From Gammaproteobacteria bacterium (GTDB taxonomy: Bacteria > Pseudomonadota > Gammaproteobacteria > Pseudomonadales > Halieaceae), in assembly GCA_030427485.1 (NCBI GenBank), contig JAUICG010000018.1, forward strand, positions 1 through 64,000: a stretch of DNA of 64,000 bases, written 5' to 3'. Made by a program: the position numbers and the translations under genes. Under the pieces are notes generated by a model that was given only the letters and a program-made list of their open reading frames with translations, searched no databases and was not told the origin of the DNA. Of this stretch, positions 18,546 to 26,648 are shown piece after piece. Numbering within the stretch: position 1 is the first letter of the stretch; each line of letters starts with the position of its first letter.

Positions 18546-19406
18546 CTATTCCCGTTCAGCAGGCTGGCCTGAAAACGGCGCGCCGATATCGACGCTTTCA
18601 GGCGTGCCGAAGGTCATCCTGGTGTGCTCGACGGACACCGTAAATAACGGTTTTTTAGGCAGTCCGAGCGCGCGCAATTCTTTTGCCAGCGGATGGCTGT
18701 CGCCGATCTTCGGTATCTCGCCGCCGAGTGCAAAAGTAAGTCCTGAGCTGCTGTTGGTGCCGTAAGTCTTCCATGCCCTGCCATCGCGAATCGCCAGTGA
18801 CGCCGCGCGCTGCTCCTTCGCAGTGGCGCTGCCGCCGGCCCTGGCGGCAATGGAGTAGACCAATTCGCCCTCATCGCTGAACGTACCGCGAGCGACACCG
18901 GGGCCGAATTCGATATCAATGCGACTCATCCACTTGGGAAACCCCCAGATGAAGCGCCCCGCGTGGGTGGTAAACTCCTGGTCGACCGGCATCCGGTACA
19001 CAAAATTGCACATGGTGCCGTTGCCCATACGCCTGAGCGCGCCGAACAACGGGAAGGGTTTTTTCTCACCTGGCGTCAGCACCGGAAACATAATCGCACC
19101 CTCATTGTAGTCGCCCAGGTGATTTTCCCTGTAGTCGACAGCGAGCAGTTGCAGGATCGCCTTGCCCGGAAAAACTTCCACCACCCGAAAACCGGTACCG
19201 GCAAGCATGCCCTGCGCCGCTTTGGCGTTCACCAGGAAGCCGTTCATCAGCATCGCGGCATCCGCCACGATGACCGGAAAGGCGATGTCCCGACCGTCAA
19301 TCGTGTAGCTGCTCTCGGCGTTTTTCGAGCAGATATCGTTGGTCGCCCTGTCGCCCAATGCGCTGTGGACAGGGAGTTCTTCAAAGATCGCGCCGCTTGC
19401 TTTCAT
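18546..19406 (-). CDS. Acetoacetate decarboxylase-like protein
   Basis: A 286-residue protein of the acetoacetate decarboxylase superfamily. Two family segments can be aligned. YNEGAIMFPV contains the acid at Glu102, and GRFIWGFPKWM contains the expected Schiff-base lysine at Lys158. In the clostridial enzyme a second lysine follows directly and tunes the first; here it is Trp159. This change argues for a different reaction from acetoacetate decarboxylation, as in other superfamily members that act as aldolase-dehydratases. The gene stands alone, divergent from a TonB receptor 233 bp away. Substrate unknown. Confidence 0.7.
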   Translation of the reverse strand: MKASGAIFEELPVHSALGDRATNDICSKNAESSYTIDGRDIAFPVIVADAAMLMNGFLVNAKAAQGMLAGTGFRVVEVFPGKAILQLLAVDYRENHLGDYNEGAIMFPVLTPGEKKPFPLFGALRRMGNGTMCNFVYRMPVDQEFTTHAGRFIWGFPKWMSRIDIEFGPGVARGTFSDEGELVYSIAARAGGSATAKEQRAASLAIRDGRAWKTYGTNSSSGLTFALGGEIPKIGDSHPLAKELRALGLPKKPLFTVSVEHTRMTFGTPESVDIGAPFSGQPAERE

Positions 19407-19578
19407 GGTAGGCCTTTATGGATAAGCACAAGTACGTGTGCCGGATAATATACAGGTTTCCGCCCCACGCAAGCGAGGCCGCTGAGCTGTGGACGCGGCG
19501 TCCACACCGGCCCCGAATAGACCTCTGCCTTATTGGCCGGGTCTTGTGTTTTCCAGGTATTGAAATTAAATGATATAT

Positions 19579-19600
19579 TGTTATAACATTAGTATATAAT
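19579..19600 (+). promoter_or_regulatory. Putative promoter and palindrome upstream of the TonB receptor
   Basis: A perfect TATAAT (19595-19600) lies 40 bp before the receptor's ATG, in an AT-rich stretch unlike its surroundings. The 10-bp palindrome TGTTATAACA (19579-19588), with partial outward extension, overlaps the expected spacer. It resembles a half of metal-regulator (Zur-type) sites, but only loosely. A good -35 hexamer at the proper distance is not seen. Confidence 0.5.
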
Positions 19601-19639
19601 AAGCTATCGCACGCTGCCTGACCCAACAAAGAGGCCCCT

Positions 19640-21715
19640 ATGAAGTTATTCTCCAAACTGGCACTGTTTGCCGTGCTACTCTCAGACTCGTACCTCGCAT
19701 TATCCGCTGGCCAGGATGTCAGTTCCGGGCCCGGTATGCGCTATCTGGGCCCCGAATTCATTGCACGGTACGCCCATACCTATGATCCCTATGGACTGGC
19801 GTCACTATTGGCGACGCAACCGGGTGTGGCACTGCAAAGCAGCGGCGACCCCGGTGGCGAAGACTGGGTGACCTTCAGGGGCAATCCGCGTGACAGTTCA
19901 CGCATGACGCTGGTGCTTCTCGACGGCGTTCCATTGAACAGTGCCTCGAACAGCACGCTGGAATTCAACAGCATCCCGCTGTCGATGCTGCACGATATCA
20001 CCATCTATTACGGCCCCCTGCCGGTGCGCTACGGGGGTTACACCTCGGTGGTGGAGCTGCGCACCAGGCAGGCTTCTGACCGGATCGAAACCACTGTCTA
20101 CGGTGGGACGCACGATACCCTGGGCGGTGGCTTCACCGCCTCCAGAGCCGCAGGCGACTGGGGACTCACATTCGACCTGCAGGCACAGGAAACCGACGGC
20201 CTGGAAGGTCAGGAGTATATTCATCGCACAGTGGATAACTCCGACCCGTTCAACCCCGCGGTACTGACCGATTACCCGGTCTACGAGAACCGCAAGTACC
20301 AGCAGGTTGTACCGATGGTGACGGGGCACAAGACGTTCAATGATAGCGTGCGTGTCGGCCTGATGGCGCAGGCACTGTGGACCGAGAAACGCTATGCGGA
20401 TGGCCACTCCCAGGCAGAGCCCGACCGGCCCGCGAATCGGGAGCGCGAGTTCTACAATATCGGCTTGTCCCTGTCGCCGGCCCCCGGCAGTGACAGGGAC
20501 TTCGCCTTCCATCTCTATTACAAGGACGAGGATCATGAAACCCTGGCCCTTGATGATGAGTTCGTCAACTACGGTGAGCAGAACAAGGGGCAGCTTGGCG
20601 CCCGCGGCCATTACCGCTTTGCGCTCATCGAGAACCTGCACCTGAGCCTGGGCGGCGAGTACAACAACTTTGATGGAGACCTGAAAAACGATACCGCCTG
20701 GGATCAGGCGATGAACGATATTATCTACTACGACAACAGCGCGGATTTCGACTCGACCTACTTCGTGTACCAGGATGACCTGGATAACAGCGCGGCCTTC
20801 GCTGAGCTCGATTACCAGTGGCAAGACATCGCGAATTTCAACGCCGGCCTGCGCTATGACGACGCACAGGACACGGACAGCAACACCAACTACCACCTCG
20901 CGGCGTCGTTCCGCCTGACTGACAGCATCCAGCTTCACCTGTCCGGTGGAGAAAGTGCGCGCTATCCCAGCCTGAACGAATACAACAGCGCATTGCGTGA
21001 TCCAACTATTCTTGGCCCCCCTATTCCGGGCCTCGTCGACCCCGACGACCTTGCGGCCCAAAATCGCAAGCTGGAGATGGAGACCCTCAAGGGCGGCGAA
21101 ATCGGTCTGACCTGGACAAGCCTCGGCGGGGCACTGGTCAGCGAACTCGTGGTCTTCGACTACGAGCACGAGGGCGAAATCTTCGTCGATGTACGCACGG
21201 TACCAAACAACCTTGACCCTTCCAGCCCGCTGTACGACGTACTCGGGCCGGAGATCAACGTCCTGTTCCGTAACAACCGCCCGACCAGGGATGACTCCAC
21301 CGGCGCGGAGCTGGCATTCAACTACAGCACGGAAACGCTGGGGCTGTACCTGAACGGCACCTGGAACAAACTGGAGCGACACTACTCCGACGGCCGCTCC
21401 TCGCACAACCAGCCCTTCATGCCACCCGAGTACTACGCGAACGCCGGTGCCTGGTACAAGTTCAGCCGCAGCAGGATCGACATGGAGATCGACTACCGCG
21501 GCGAGACGGACGACAGCCTGCAGGAGCGCGGCGCACTGCCCGATGTCGAGCTGAAGGACAGCACCCTGGTGCACCTGGGGTACAAGTACCAGTTGACTGA
21601 TGGACTCGAGTTGTTCGCGCGGGCCTATAACCTGTTCGACGAGAGCTACGAAACCTTTTACGGCCTGCCGATGGTCGAGCGGCACTATACCGGCGGGTTC
21701 ACCTGGCGCTTCTGA
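19640..21715 (+). CDS. TonB-dependent outer-membrane receptor
   Basis: A 691-residue outer-membrane protein. A signal peptide occupies about residues 1-22 (hydrophobic core, cleavage near LSAG). A plug domain (about 30-145, MTLVLLDGVPLNSAS and YYGPLPVRYGGY) and a 22-strand barrel rich in alternating aromatics follow, ending with the expected aromatic terminal strand (GGFTWRF). A GAGG precedes the ATG by five bases. No classical TonB box was recognised near the N-terminus. It has no partner transporter or siderophore gene beside it, so the ligand (metal complex, vitamin or glycan) is unknown. It converges on the yqaA-like gene. Confidence 0.9.
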   Translation: MKLFSKLALFAVLLSDSYLALSAGQDVSSGPGMRYLGPEFIARYAHTYDPYGLASLLATQPGVALQSSGDPGGEDWVTFRGNPRDSSRMTLVLLDGVPLNSASNSTLEFNSIPLSMLHDITIYYGPLPVRYGGYTSVVELRTRQASDRIETTVYGGTHDTLGGGFTASRAAGDWGLTFDLQAQETDGLEGQEYIHRTVDNSDPFNPAVLTDYPVYENRKYQQVVPMVTGHKTFNDSVRVGLMAQALWTEKRYADGHSQAEPDRPANREREFYNIGLSLSPAPGSDRDFAFHLYYKDEDHETLALDDEFVNYGEQNKGQLGARGHYRFALIENLHLSLGGEYNNFDGDLKNDTAWDQAMNDIIYYDNSADFDSTYFVYQDDLDNSAAFAELDYQWQDIANFNAGLRYDDAQDTDSNTNYHLAASFRLTDSIQLHLSGGESARYPSLNEYNSALRDPTILGPPIPGLVDPDDLAAQNRKLEMETLKGGEIGLTWTSLGGALVSELVVFDYEHEGEIFVDVRTVPNNLDPSSPLYDVLGPEINVLFRNNRPTRDDSTGAELAFNYSTETLGLYLNGTWNKLERHYSDGRSSHNQPFMPPEYYANAGAWYKFSRSRIDMEIDYRGETDDSLQERGALPDVELKDSTLVHLGYKYQLTDGLELFARAYNLFDESYETFYGLPMVERHYTGGFTWRF

Positions 21716-21784
21716 CGCCGCAGGGGTCGTTCCTCCACTGCCAAGGGCGACACGAGACGCGCCAGCCCGCGGGCTTTCCAGGGT

Positions 21785-22219
21785 CTACCCGAACAGGCCC
21801 AGCAGCCCGAGCAGGATTGCGTAGCGGGCGCCCTTGCCGACGGCGGTCAGCGCGAGGAATACGGCAAACCTGATGCGCATCATGCCGGCGATGAACGTGA
21901 GGGCATCGCCCCCGACAGGCATCCAGGCGAACAGGAGAGACCACACGCCGTAGCGCTGGAACCAGCGCTGCGCCCGCCCGAGGTTGTCCGCCTTGAACGG
22001 AAACCACCGGCGCTCGCGAAAGTGCAGCAGGTAGCGCCCCAGTATCCAGTTGAGCGCCGACCCCAGGGTGTTGCCGGCAGTGGCCCAGCACCAGAGTGCC
22101 CACGGGTCATGGCCGGCCGCGACGAGCCCCGCCAGCACGATCTCGGAGTAGGCCGGCACCAGCGTGGCGGCCAGGAAGGCGCTGAAAAAAAGACTCAGGT
22201 AGGCGTCGACGCTTTCCAT
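21785..22219 (-). CDS. YqaA family (DedA-like) inner-membrane protein
   Basis: A 144-residue integral membrane protein of the SNARE-associated/VTT (DedA-like) superfamily. Several hydrophobic segments are visible (about residues 5-30, 40-62, 85-112 and 120-142). The re-entrant-type motif GNTLGSALNWILGRY is near residue 50, and the basic loop RERRWFPF follows. Related proteins are linked to membrane lipid handling. Its ATG follows directly on the TGA of the GATase-like gene, so the two are translationally coupled. With the amidoligase upstream this gives a three-gene operon. Confidence 0.8.
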   Translation of the reverse strand: MESVDAYLSLFFSAFLAATLVPAYSEIVLAGLVAAGHDPWALWCWATAGNTLGSALNWILGRYLLHFRERRWFPFKADNLGRAQRWFQRYGVWSLLFAWMPVGGDALTFIAGMMRIRFAVFLALTAVGKGARYAILLGLLGLFG

Positions 22220-23011
22220 TCACACCGCGCCATCCACCGGCTTGCCGTGACTGCGCACAGCGCGGACCAGTCCGCGGAACAGACCCAGCTGGGTGCGGCT
22301 CTGGGGCATGTATTCCGGGTGCCATTGAACCCCGATGAAGAAGCGATGGTCGCGTTTCTCTATCGCCTGTATCACGCCATTGGGCTCGCGCGCGCTGACC
22401 ACGACCTGTTGGCCCAGGCGCTTGATCGACTGGTCGTGCAGCGCATTGACGAAGCAGGAGCGGCAACCCAGCATCCGCCGCAAGCTGCTGTCGGCTGCGA
22501 CGTCGATCGCCTTCCGGGGCAGGATGCTGCGGACGTTGTTGGTATCCTCGGTGTAAAAATGACCGATGTCCTGGTGTAGCGAACCGCCCAGGGCCACGTT
22601 CATCAGCTGGGCGCCACGGCAGATACCCAGTACCGGCAACTGCTGATCCAGCGCAAAATGGATGATGTCCTGCTCCATGCGATCGCGTTCGCGGTCGTAG
22701 CCCTGGCGCGAGTGCGTAGCGAAAACCGCGCGGAACATCCCCAACACCAACCCGACCAGCCAGTCCAGCAGGGTACTGTGGCGGGTGTCGCTAAAGTCCT
22801 CTCGCAGGCTCTCCTCGCCATAATGCAGCGGGTCGACATCGGTACCGCCACCGATGACCACCGCGTCCAGGCGCGCGGCGACCACCGGCTGCGAGGGCCG
22901 AACACGCACGGGCCGGGCGCCGCACCGCCTGAGCGCCAGGGCGATCATCAGCCAGGACATCAATCCACCCCGGTCGGGGCCGGTGACGCCAATGGTAGCG
23001 CGCACCCCCAC
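22220..23011 (-). CDS. Class I glutamine amidotransferase-like hydrolase (peptidase C26)
   Basis: A protein of about 263 residues, of the gamma-glutamyl-GABA hydrolase/PuuD-like group. IGVTGPDRGG starts the fold and GGGTDVDPLHYGE follows. The nucleophile elbow LGICRGAQLMN has the catalytic Cys near residue 131, and GVQWHPE supplies the His and Glu. These enzymes cleave gamma-glutamyl amide bonds. A longer frame runs 36 codons further upstream into the amidoligase gene, but that part is unrelated; the GTG at 23011, just after the amidoligase stop, is preferred. A second GTG two codons later is possible. The neighbour is a predicted amidoligase, a pairing known for that family. Confidence 0.85.
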   Translation of the reverse strand: MGVRATIGVTGPDRGGLMSWLMIALALRRCGARPVRVRPSQPVVAARLDAVVIGGGTDVDPLHYGEESLREDFSDTRHSTLLDWLVGLVLGMFRAVFATHSRQGYDRERDRMEQDIIHFALDQQLPVLGICRGAQLMNVALGGSLHQDIGHFYTEDTNNVRSILPRKAIDVAADSSLRRMLGCRSCFVNALHDQSIKRLGQQVVVSAREPNGVIQAIEKRDHRFFIGVQWHPEYMPQSRTQLGLFRGLVRAVRSHGKPVDGAV

Positions 23012-23018
23012 TGCGCTG

Positions 23019-24044
23019 TCAGCGCTCAAGGTACTTCTGGGCGAGCAGCGTGGTGAGTCGCATCGACCAGTTGCTGCCGGGCGTGACCGAATACGTGGCA
23101 TTACTGGCACGCCAGGCATCGATCAATTCGGCCAGCAGCGCTTCGTCCTCCGCAACGGTTTCCACGTAGACCCAGCGGTTCCAGGCGCTGGCCGCGCTCC
23201 AGCCCAGTTGGTTCACCCTGCAGTCCGGCAGGCGGTAGTGGAACGCCGGCCTGCCCTTCACCAGCCTGCCCTCGTCCTGGTTGATACCGCGCATCACCCG
23301 CTCGCGGTCCAACTCGCAGAAAATCGGCAGCATGTCCAGCGCGCGGTTGCGCGTGGGATTGTGCTGCAGGTAGTCCCCGATCAGCCTGTCGGCGTTCGCC
23401 TGATAGTCATTGTCCAGTATCAGTTCGGCATAATCCTGGGGAAACGGGTCAATAAATCGGGTGAGGAAGCGGCGCGTCTTGTCGATGTCAGAGGAGTCCA
23501 GAATCCAGGTGTACAGCAGCAGAAACGCCTGGAGATAGCGCAGCAGAGTCTGCGCGGAACTGTCGGGGATCGACGGGTTGATATGCAGGCCGAATGCGTA
23601 GAACAGCGAGTGCTGGGTGCCCTCGGCATTCAGGCTCTCCAGCGCTTCGACCAGTGAATCCAGACTCGACAACCGGTCGAGGGGCAGCGGATCGGTTACG
23701 ACCTCGCACGGAATCAGCAGTCGGCTGGCGTGGTCGATATTCGTTTCGATCTCGTGCCCGAGGGAACCCGGGGAAAATTCCAGCCCGACTGACTCCAGCC
23801 AGCGGCGATAGCGCACGGATTTCAGCAATTCAAAATCGCGCTCGACTTTCAGCCGCCCCAGGCTGGAGTCGTGCAACACCGCTTCAAACGGGCTTTTCTG
23901 CTCGAGTTTCCCGCCAAGTATGCGGTGCAGGGCGTCGGCGGTTTCCGCAATCGGCAGATTGCCGAACTCGAACTCGAAACCCGCCCGGCGAACGCGACCG
24001 GATTCATCGGTCAGCCGCGGCGGCAACCGGTATTTCTCTTGCAT
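23019..24044 (-). CDS. Predicted amidoligase (Amidoligase_2 family)
   Basis: This 341-residue protein matches the glutamine-synthetase-fold family described as putative amidoligases. The N-terminal RRAGFEFEFGNLPI is the expected metal/ATP-binding strand. Conserved acidic stretches follow (KVERDFELL, GHEIETNIDH), then CEVVTDPL and an FGLHINPSIPD segment with catalytic-looking His and Asn. Such enzymes are predicted to form amide bonds, and in proteobacteria they are encoded beside a glutamine-amidotransferase-like peptidase, exactly as here. The ATG at 24044 is chosen because AGGA precedes it by nine bases; two upstream ATG/TTG codons are less favoured. Product and substrates are unknown. Confidence 0.8.
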   Translation of the reverse strand: MQEKYRLPPRLTDESGRVRRAGFEFEFGNLPIAETADALHRILGGKLEQKSPFEAVLHDSSLGRLKVERDFELLKSVRYRRWLESVGLEFSPGSLGHEIETNIDHASRLLIPCEVVTDPLPLDRLSSLDSLVEALESLNAEGTQHSLFYAFGLHINPSIPDSSAQTLLRYLQAFLLLYTWILDSSDIDKTRRFLTRFIDPFPQDYAELILDNDYQANADRLIGDYLQHNPTRNRALDMLPIFCELDRERVMRGINQDEGRLVKGRPAFHYRLPDCRVNQLGWSAASAWNRWVYVETVAEDEALLAELIDAWRASNATYSVTPGSNWSMRLTTLLAQKYLER

Positions 24045-24445
24045 GGAGGTCATTCCTGTAAGCACCCGGAACAATGGCTACACAGTACCAGATTCCGGGC
24101 AGAGAGAGGGATTCGCAGCGCAGGCGTCGTTGACGCTGCTTGCCAGAAGCGGCAACCCTGTGGCAAGAGTATCCTGGTATGTCCTGGCTTGAAACTTGAC
24201 CTGGGTCGAGAGCCTGACAGGCAGGGTTCAAACTCAGACACCAGCGATATCCGTGATAAGCGCTCGCCCGGCGACCGGTCTGCTACTATGCTTGTTATAC
24301 ACTGCAAGGTTATGACGCATACCGTAACGGCGAGCGTACCCCAACCGTAAACCAGGTCGGTGGTACGATGGAAAACTCATCACATTGACGACGCAATCGG
24401 GCGAGCGCCAGTCCGTCCCTGCGCGTCTGGACAACGGGAGTGACC
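24045..24445. other. Intergenic region between the amidoligase operon and the MFS gene
   Basis: About 400 bp divide the divergent amidoligase operon from the MFS transporter. I see no coding sequence with a plausible start, and the frames on both strands lack family features. A TTATACA hexamer near 24295 could be a -10 element for the plus strand. Otherwise I see nothing in it. Confidence 0.5.
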
Positions 24446-25813
24446 ATGAATCCCGAAGGCCGCTTGTCACCGGCTCTTCTGCTGTTTTCGTCCGGCACAT
24501 TTTTCATGTGCTACCTGGCGATGGTCACGCTCGGGGTGCTCACTCCGACAGTATCGCGCGAGCTCGGGCTCAGCGCTGCCGAGAGCCTGTGGATTCTCAA
24601 CGCCTACTTCCTGACCCTGGCTACCTTTACCGCACCCGCCGGTCGACTCGGAGACATGTACGGTCATCGACGGCTGCTGCTGGCGGGGCTCGCCCTGGTC
24701 GCGGTCGGCAATGCCATCGCGGCGCTGGCGCCGGGTTTCGCGATCCTCGTGGCCGGGCTGGCCATTGCCGGTATCGGCGGCGCCGCCCTGATGCCCTCCA
24801 CGATCGCGATCGTGGCCAACGCCGTGCCGCCGGAAAAGGTGGGACAGGCGTTTGGCAAGACCGTCACCCTGGGGCTGACATCGTTCATGATCGGCCCGCT
24901 GATGACCGGCGCCCTCACCACATCATTCGGCTGGCGGCAGGCACTGGCAGTGAACGCGGCGCTGGCGGGGGTTTTCATTGTGGTGGGCTGGCGTGGCGTC
25001 CCACCTTCTGTGAAAAAAGGCGGCAGCTTCGACGCGATGGGCAGCTTGCTGGTCGGCAGTGCTGCGGGGTTGGCGTTGGTCGCGATTCTGCAACTGGCGG
25101 CCGAGGATCGATTCTCACTGCCCATTCTGGCAATGGCTGCGGCGTCCGCCGTGCTGGTGGCAGTGTATGCCCGCTATTCAGAGCGCGCGGCAAATCCTGT
25201 GCTCGATCTACGCCTGCTGCGCAATCCCGTGTTCCGCGGGTCGACGGTGGCACTGATGGCCGCGCAGTTCTCGATCAACGCCTACGCGGTCTATATCGCC
25301 CTCTACCTGCAGCACGTGATCGGCCTGTCGGCGATGATGGCCGGTGTGGGCATGCTGGCCGCGTATACCCTGCCGCCGGTGCTGTCGATGGCTGCCGGTA
25401 GCTACACCGACCGATTCGGCGCCCGACCGGTGGCCACTGTCGGCACCGTTTTCCTGTTGTTGGCGGGCGTGCTGGCAATCCTCTTTGCCGACCGCGCGGC
25501 CTATCCCTGGATACTGCCCTCCCTGCTGGCCATGGGCGTGGCCAGTACACTGACCCTCACCAGCCTCGTGGTGGCCTCCAGTGCAGCGCTGCCACCGGAA
25601 AAACGGGGCCAGGGCGGCGGACTGCAGGTGACGCTGCGCTGGCTCGCCGCCGCGCTCGGGGTATCGGTAGTCGGGGTGCTGGTGCATACGGTCGGACTCG
25701 CGGAGGGTCACCCACACCATCTTTCAGTAGCGGGCTACGTCGCCGGCTTCGCGCTGATTTCAGCCGCCGCGGCCCTGTCGCTCGCGCTCATCCGGGCGAA
25801 ACTACCGCGGTAA
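24446..25813 (+). CDS. MFS drug/metabolite transporter (DHA2-like)
   Basis: A 455-residue inner-membrane transporter with about 12-14 hydrophobic segments. The A-motif-like loop GRLGDMYGHRRLLL lies between TM2 and TM3, and the C-motif-like stretch GLTSFMIGPLMTG is in TM5. This is the pattern of proton-driven exporters of the DHA2 (14-TM) group. ATG at 24446 has GGAG six bases upstream; a GTG two codons earlier is less likely. It ends 20 bp before a converging enoyl-CoA hydratase gene. The substrate cannot be inferred; there is no membrane-fusion partner next to it. Confidence 0.88.
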   Translation: MNPEGRLSPALLLFSSGTFFMCYLAMVTLGVLTPTVSRELGLSAAESLWILNAYFLTLATFTAPAGRLGDMYGHRRLLLAGLALVAVGNAIAALAPGFAILVAGLAIAGIGGAALMPSTIAIVANAVPPEKVGQAFGKTVTLGLTSFMIGPLMTGALTTSFGWRQALAVNAALAGVFIVVGWRGVPPSVKKGGSFDAMGSLLVGSAAGLALVAILQLAAEDRFSLPILAMAAASAVLVAVYARYSERAANPVLDLRLLRNPVFRGSTVALMAAQFSINAYAVYIALYLQHVIGLSAMMAGVGMLAAYTLPPVLSMAAGSYTDRFGARPVATVGTVFLLLAGVLAILFADRAAYPWILPSLLAMGVASTLTLTSLVVASSAALPPEKRGQGGGLQVTLRWLAAALGVSVVGVLVHTVGLAEGHPHHLSVAGYVAGFALISAAAALSLALIRAKLPR

Positions 25814-25833
25814 TGTGTGAGAAACGCGCCCGA

Positions 25834-26625
25834 TCACTCCGGCGCTTTGTTGAAGACCGGCCTGCGCTTCTCTATGAAGGCCAGCAGGCCTTCCTGCGCG
25901 TCCGCGGTGCTGCGATTGGCTGCCACCGCACGCGCCTCGTCCTCCATGGACTGTGCCAGCGTCCTGGTCTCGTACCCGACAATGACATCCAGCATCGACT
26001 TCACGGCCTGGCGCGGTTGCGCCGCGAGTTCTTCGCCAAGCGCCTGTGCCCTGGCCTTGATATCAGCCACCGGCAGCAGTTCAGTGACAAGGCCGATATG
26101 GTAGGCCTCGGCGCCATCGATCTTGCGACCACGCAGGATCATGTCGAGCGCATGGCTTCTCCCCACGGCCCGGGGCAGGCGCGCGGAACCACCCCAGGCC
26201 GGTACACTGCCAAGGTCCATTTCCGGCAGGCCGATTTGCGCGCCCTCCGCCGCCGCGATGCGAAAATGACAGGCCAGCGGCAGTTCCAGGCCGCCCCCCA
26301 GGCAATAGCCGAAGAGCGTGGCGATGGCTGGCGTGCCGCCGTTCTCGATCATGTCCAGCACCCGGTGTCGCTGCCCGAAAAAGGCCTCGGGGCTGCCCGC
26401 GCGCTGCACGCCCTCCGGAATCTGCTTCAGGTTCATACCCGCTGAGAAATGATCCAGCCCCTCGCCGGTAAAGATCATCGCGCGGATACCGTCGTCGGCC
26501 AGCACATCCGGCAACTGCTCCTCCAGCCGATCGATATACGCGATGCTCATGAGGTTCCACGGCGCGCCATTGATACTGAACGTGGCGACGTTGTTGGTGA
26601 CGGAATAGAGGTAGGGATCAGCCAT
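25834..26625 (-). CDS. Enoyl-CoA hydratase/isomerase family protein
   Basis: A 263-residue crotonase-fold protein. The first oxyanion-hole segment, HFSAGMNLKQI, is near residue 60 and the second, GYCLGGGLELPLACHFRIA, near 100. They are followed by IGLPEMDLGSVPAWGGSARLPR, where the acidic residues of hydratases normally lie. One is kept in PEM and the second position is not clear, so hydratase, isomerase and hydrolase activities are all open. GGAG precedes the ATG by seven bases. It lies 23 bp after the TPR-sulfotransferase on the same strand and is probably cotranscribed with it. Confidence 0.88.
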   Translation of the reverse strand: MADPYLYSVTNNVATFSINGAPWNLMSIAYIDRLEEQLPDVLADDGIRAMIFTGEGLDHFSAGMNLKQIPEGVQRAGSPEAFFGQRHRVLDMIENGGTPAIATLFGYCLGGGLELPLACHFRIAAAEGAQIGLPEMDLGSVPAWGGSARLPRAVGRSHALDMILRGRKIDGAEAYHIGLVTELLPVADIKARAQALGEELAAQPRQAVKSMLDVIVGYETRTLAQSMEDEARAVAANRSTADAQEGLLAFIEKRRPVFNKAPE

Positions 26626-26648
26626 GGGGATGCTCCGTTGTTTGCTTG

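Noticed and set aside
19898..21685. 595-codon open frame on the minus strand
   Set aside because: It is antisense to the TonB receptor, which has a signal peptide, plug and barrel. The minus frame shows no family features and is Val-, Ala- and Arg-rich, as expected for antisense of GC-rich DNA.
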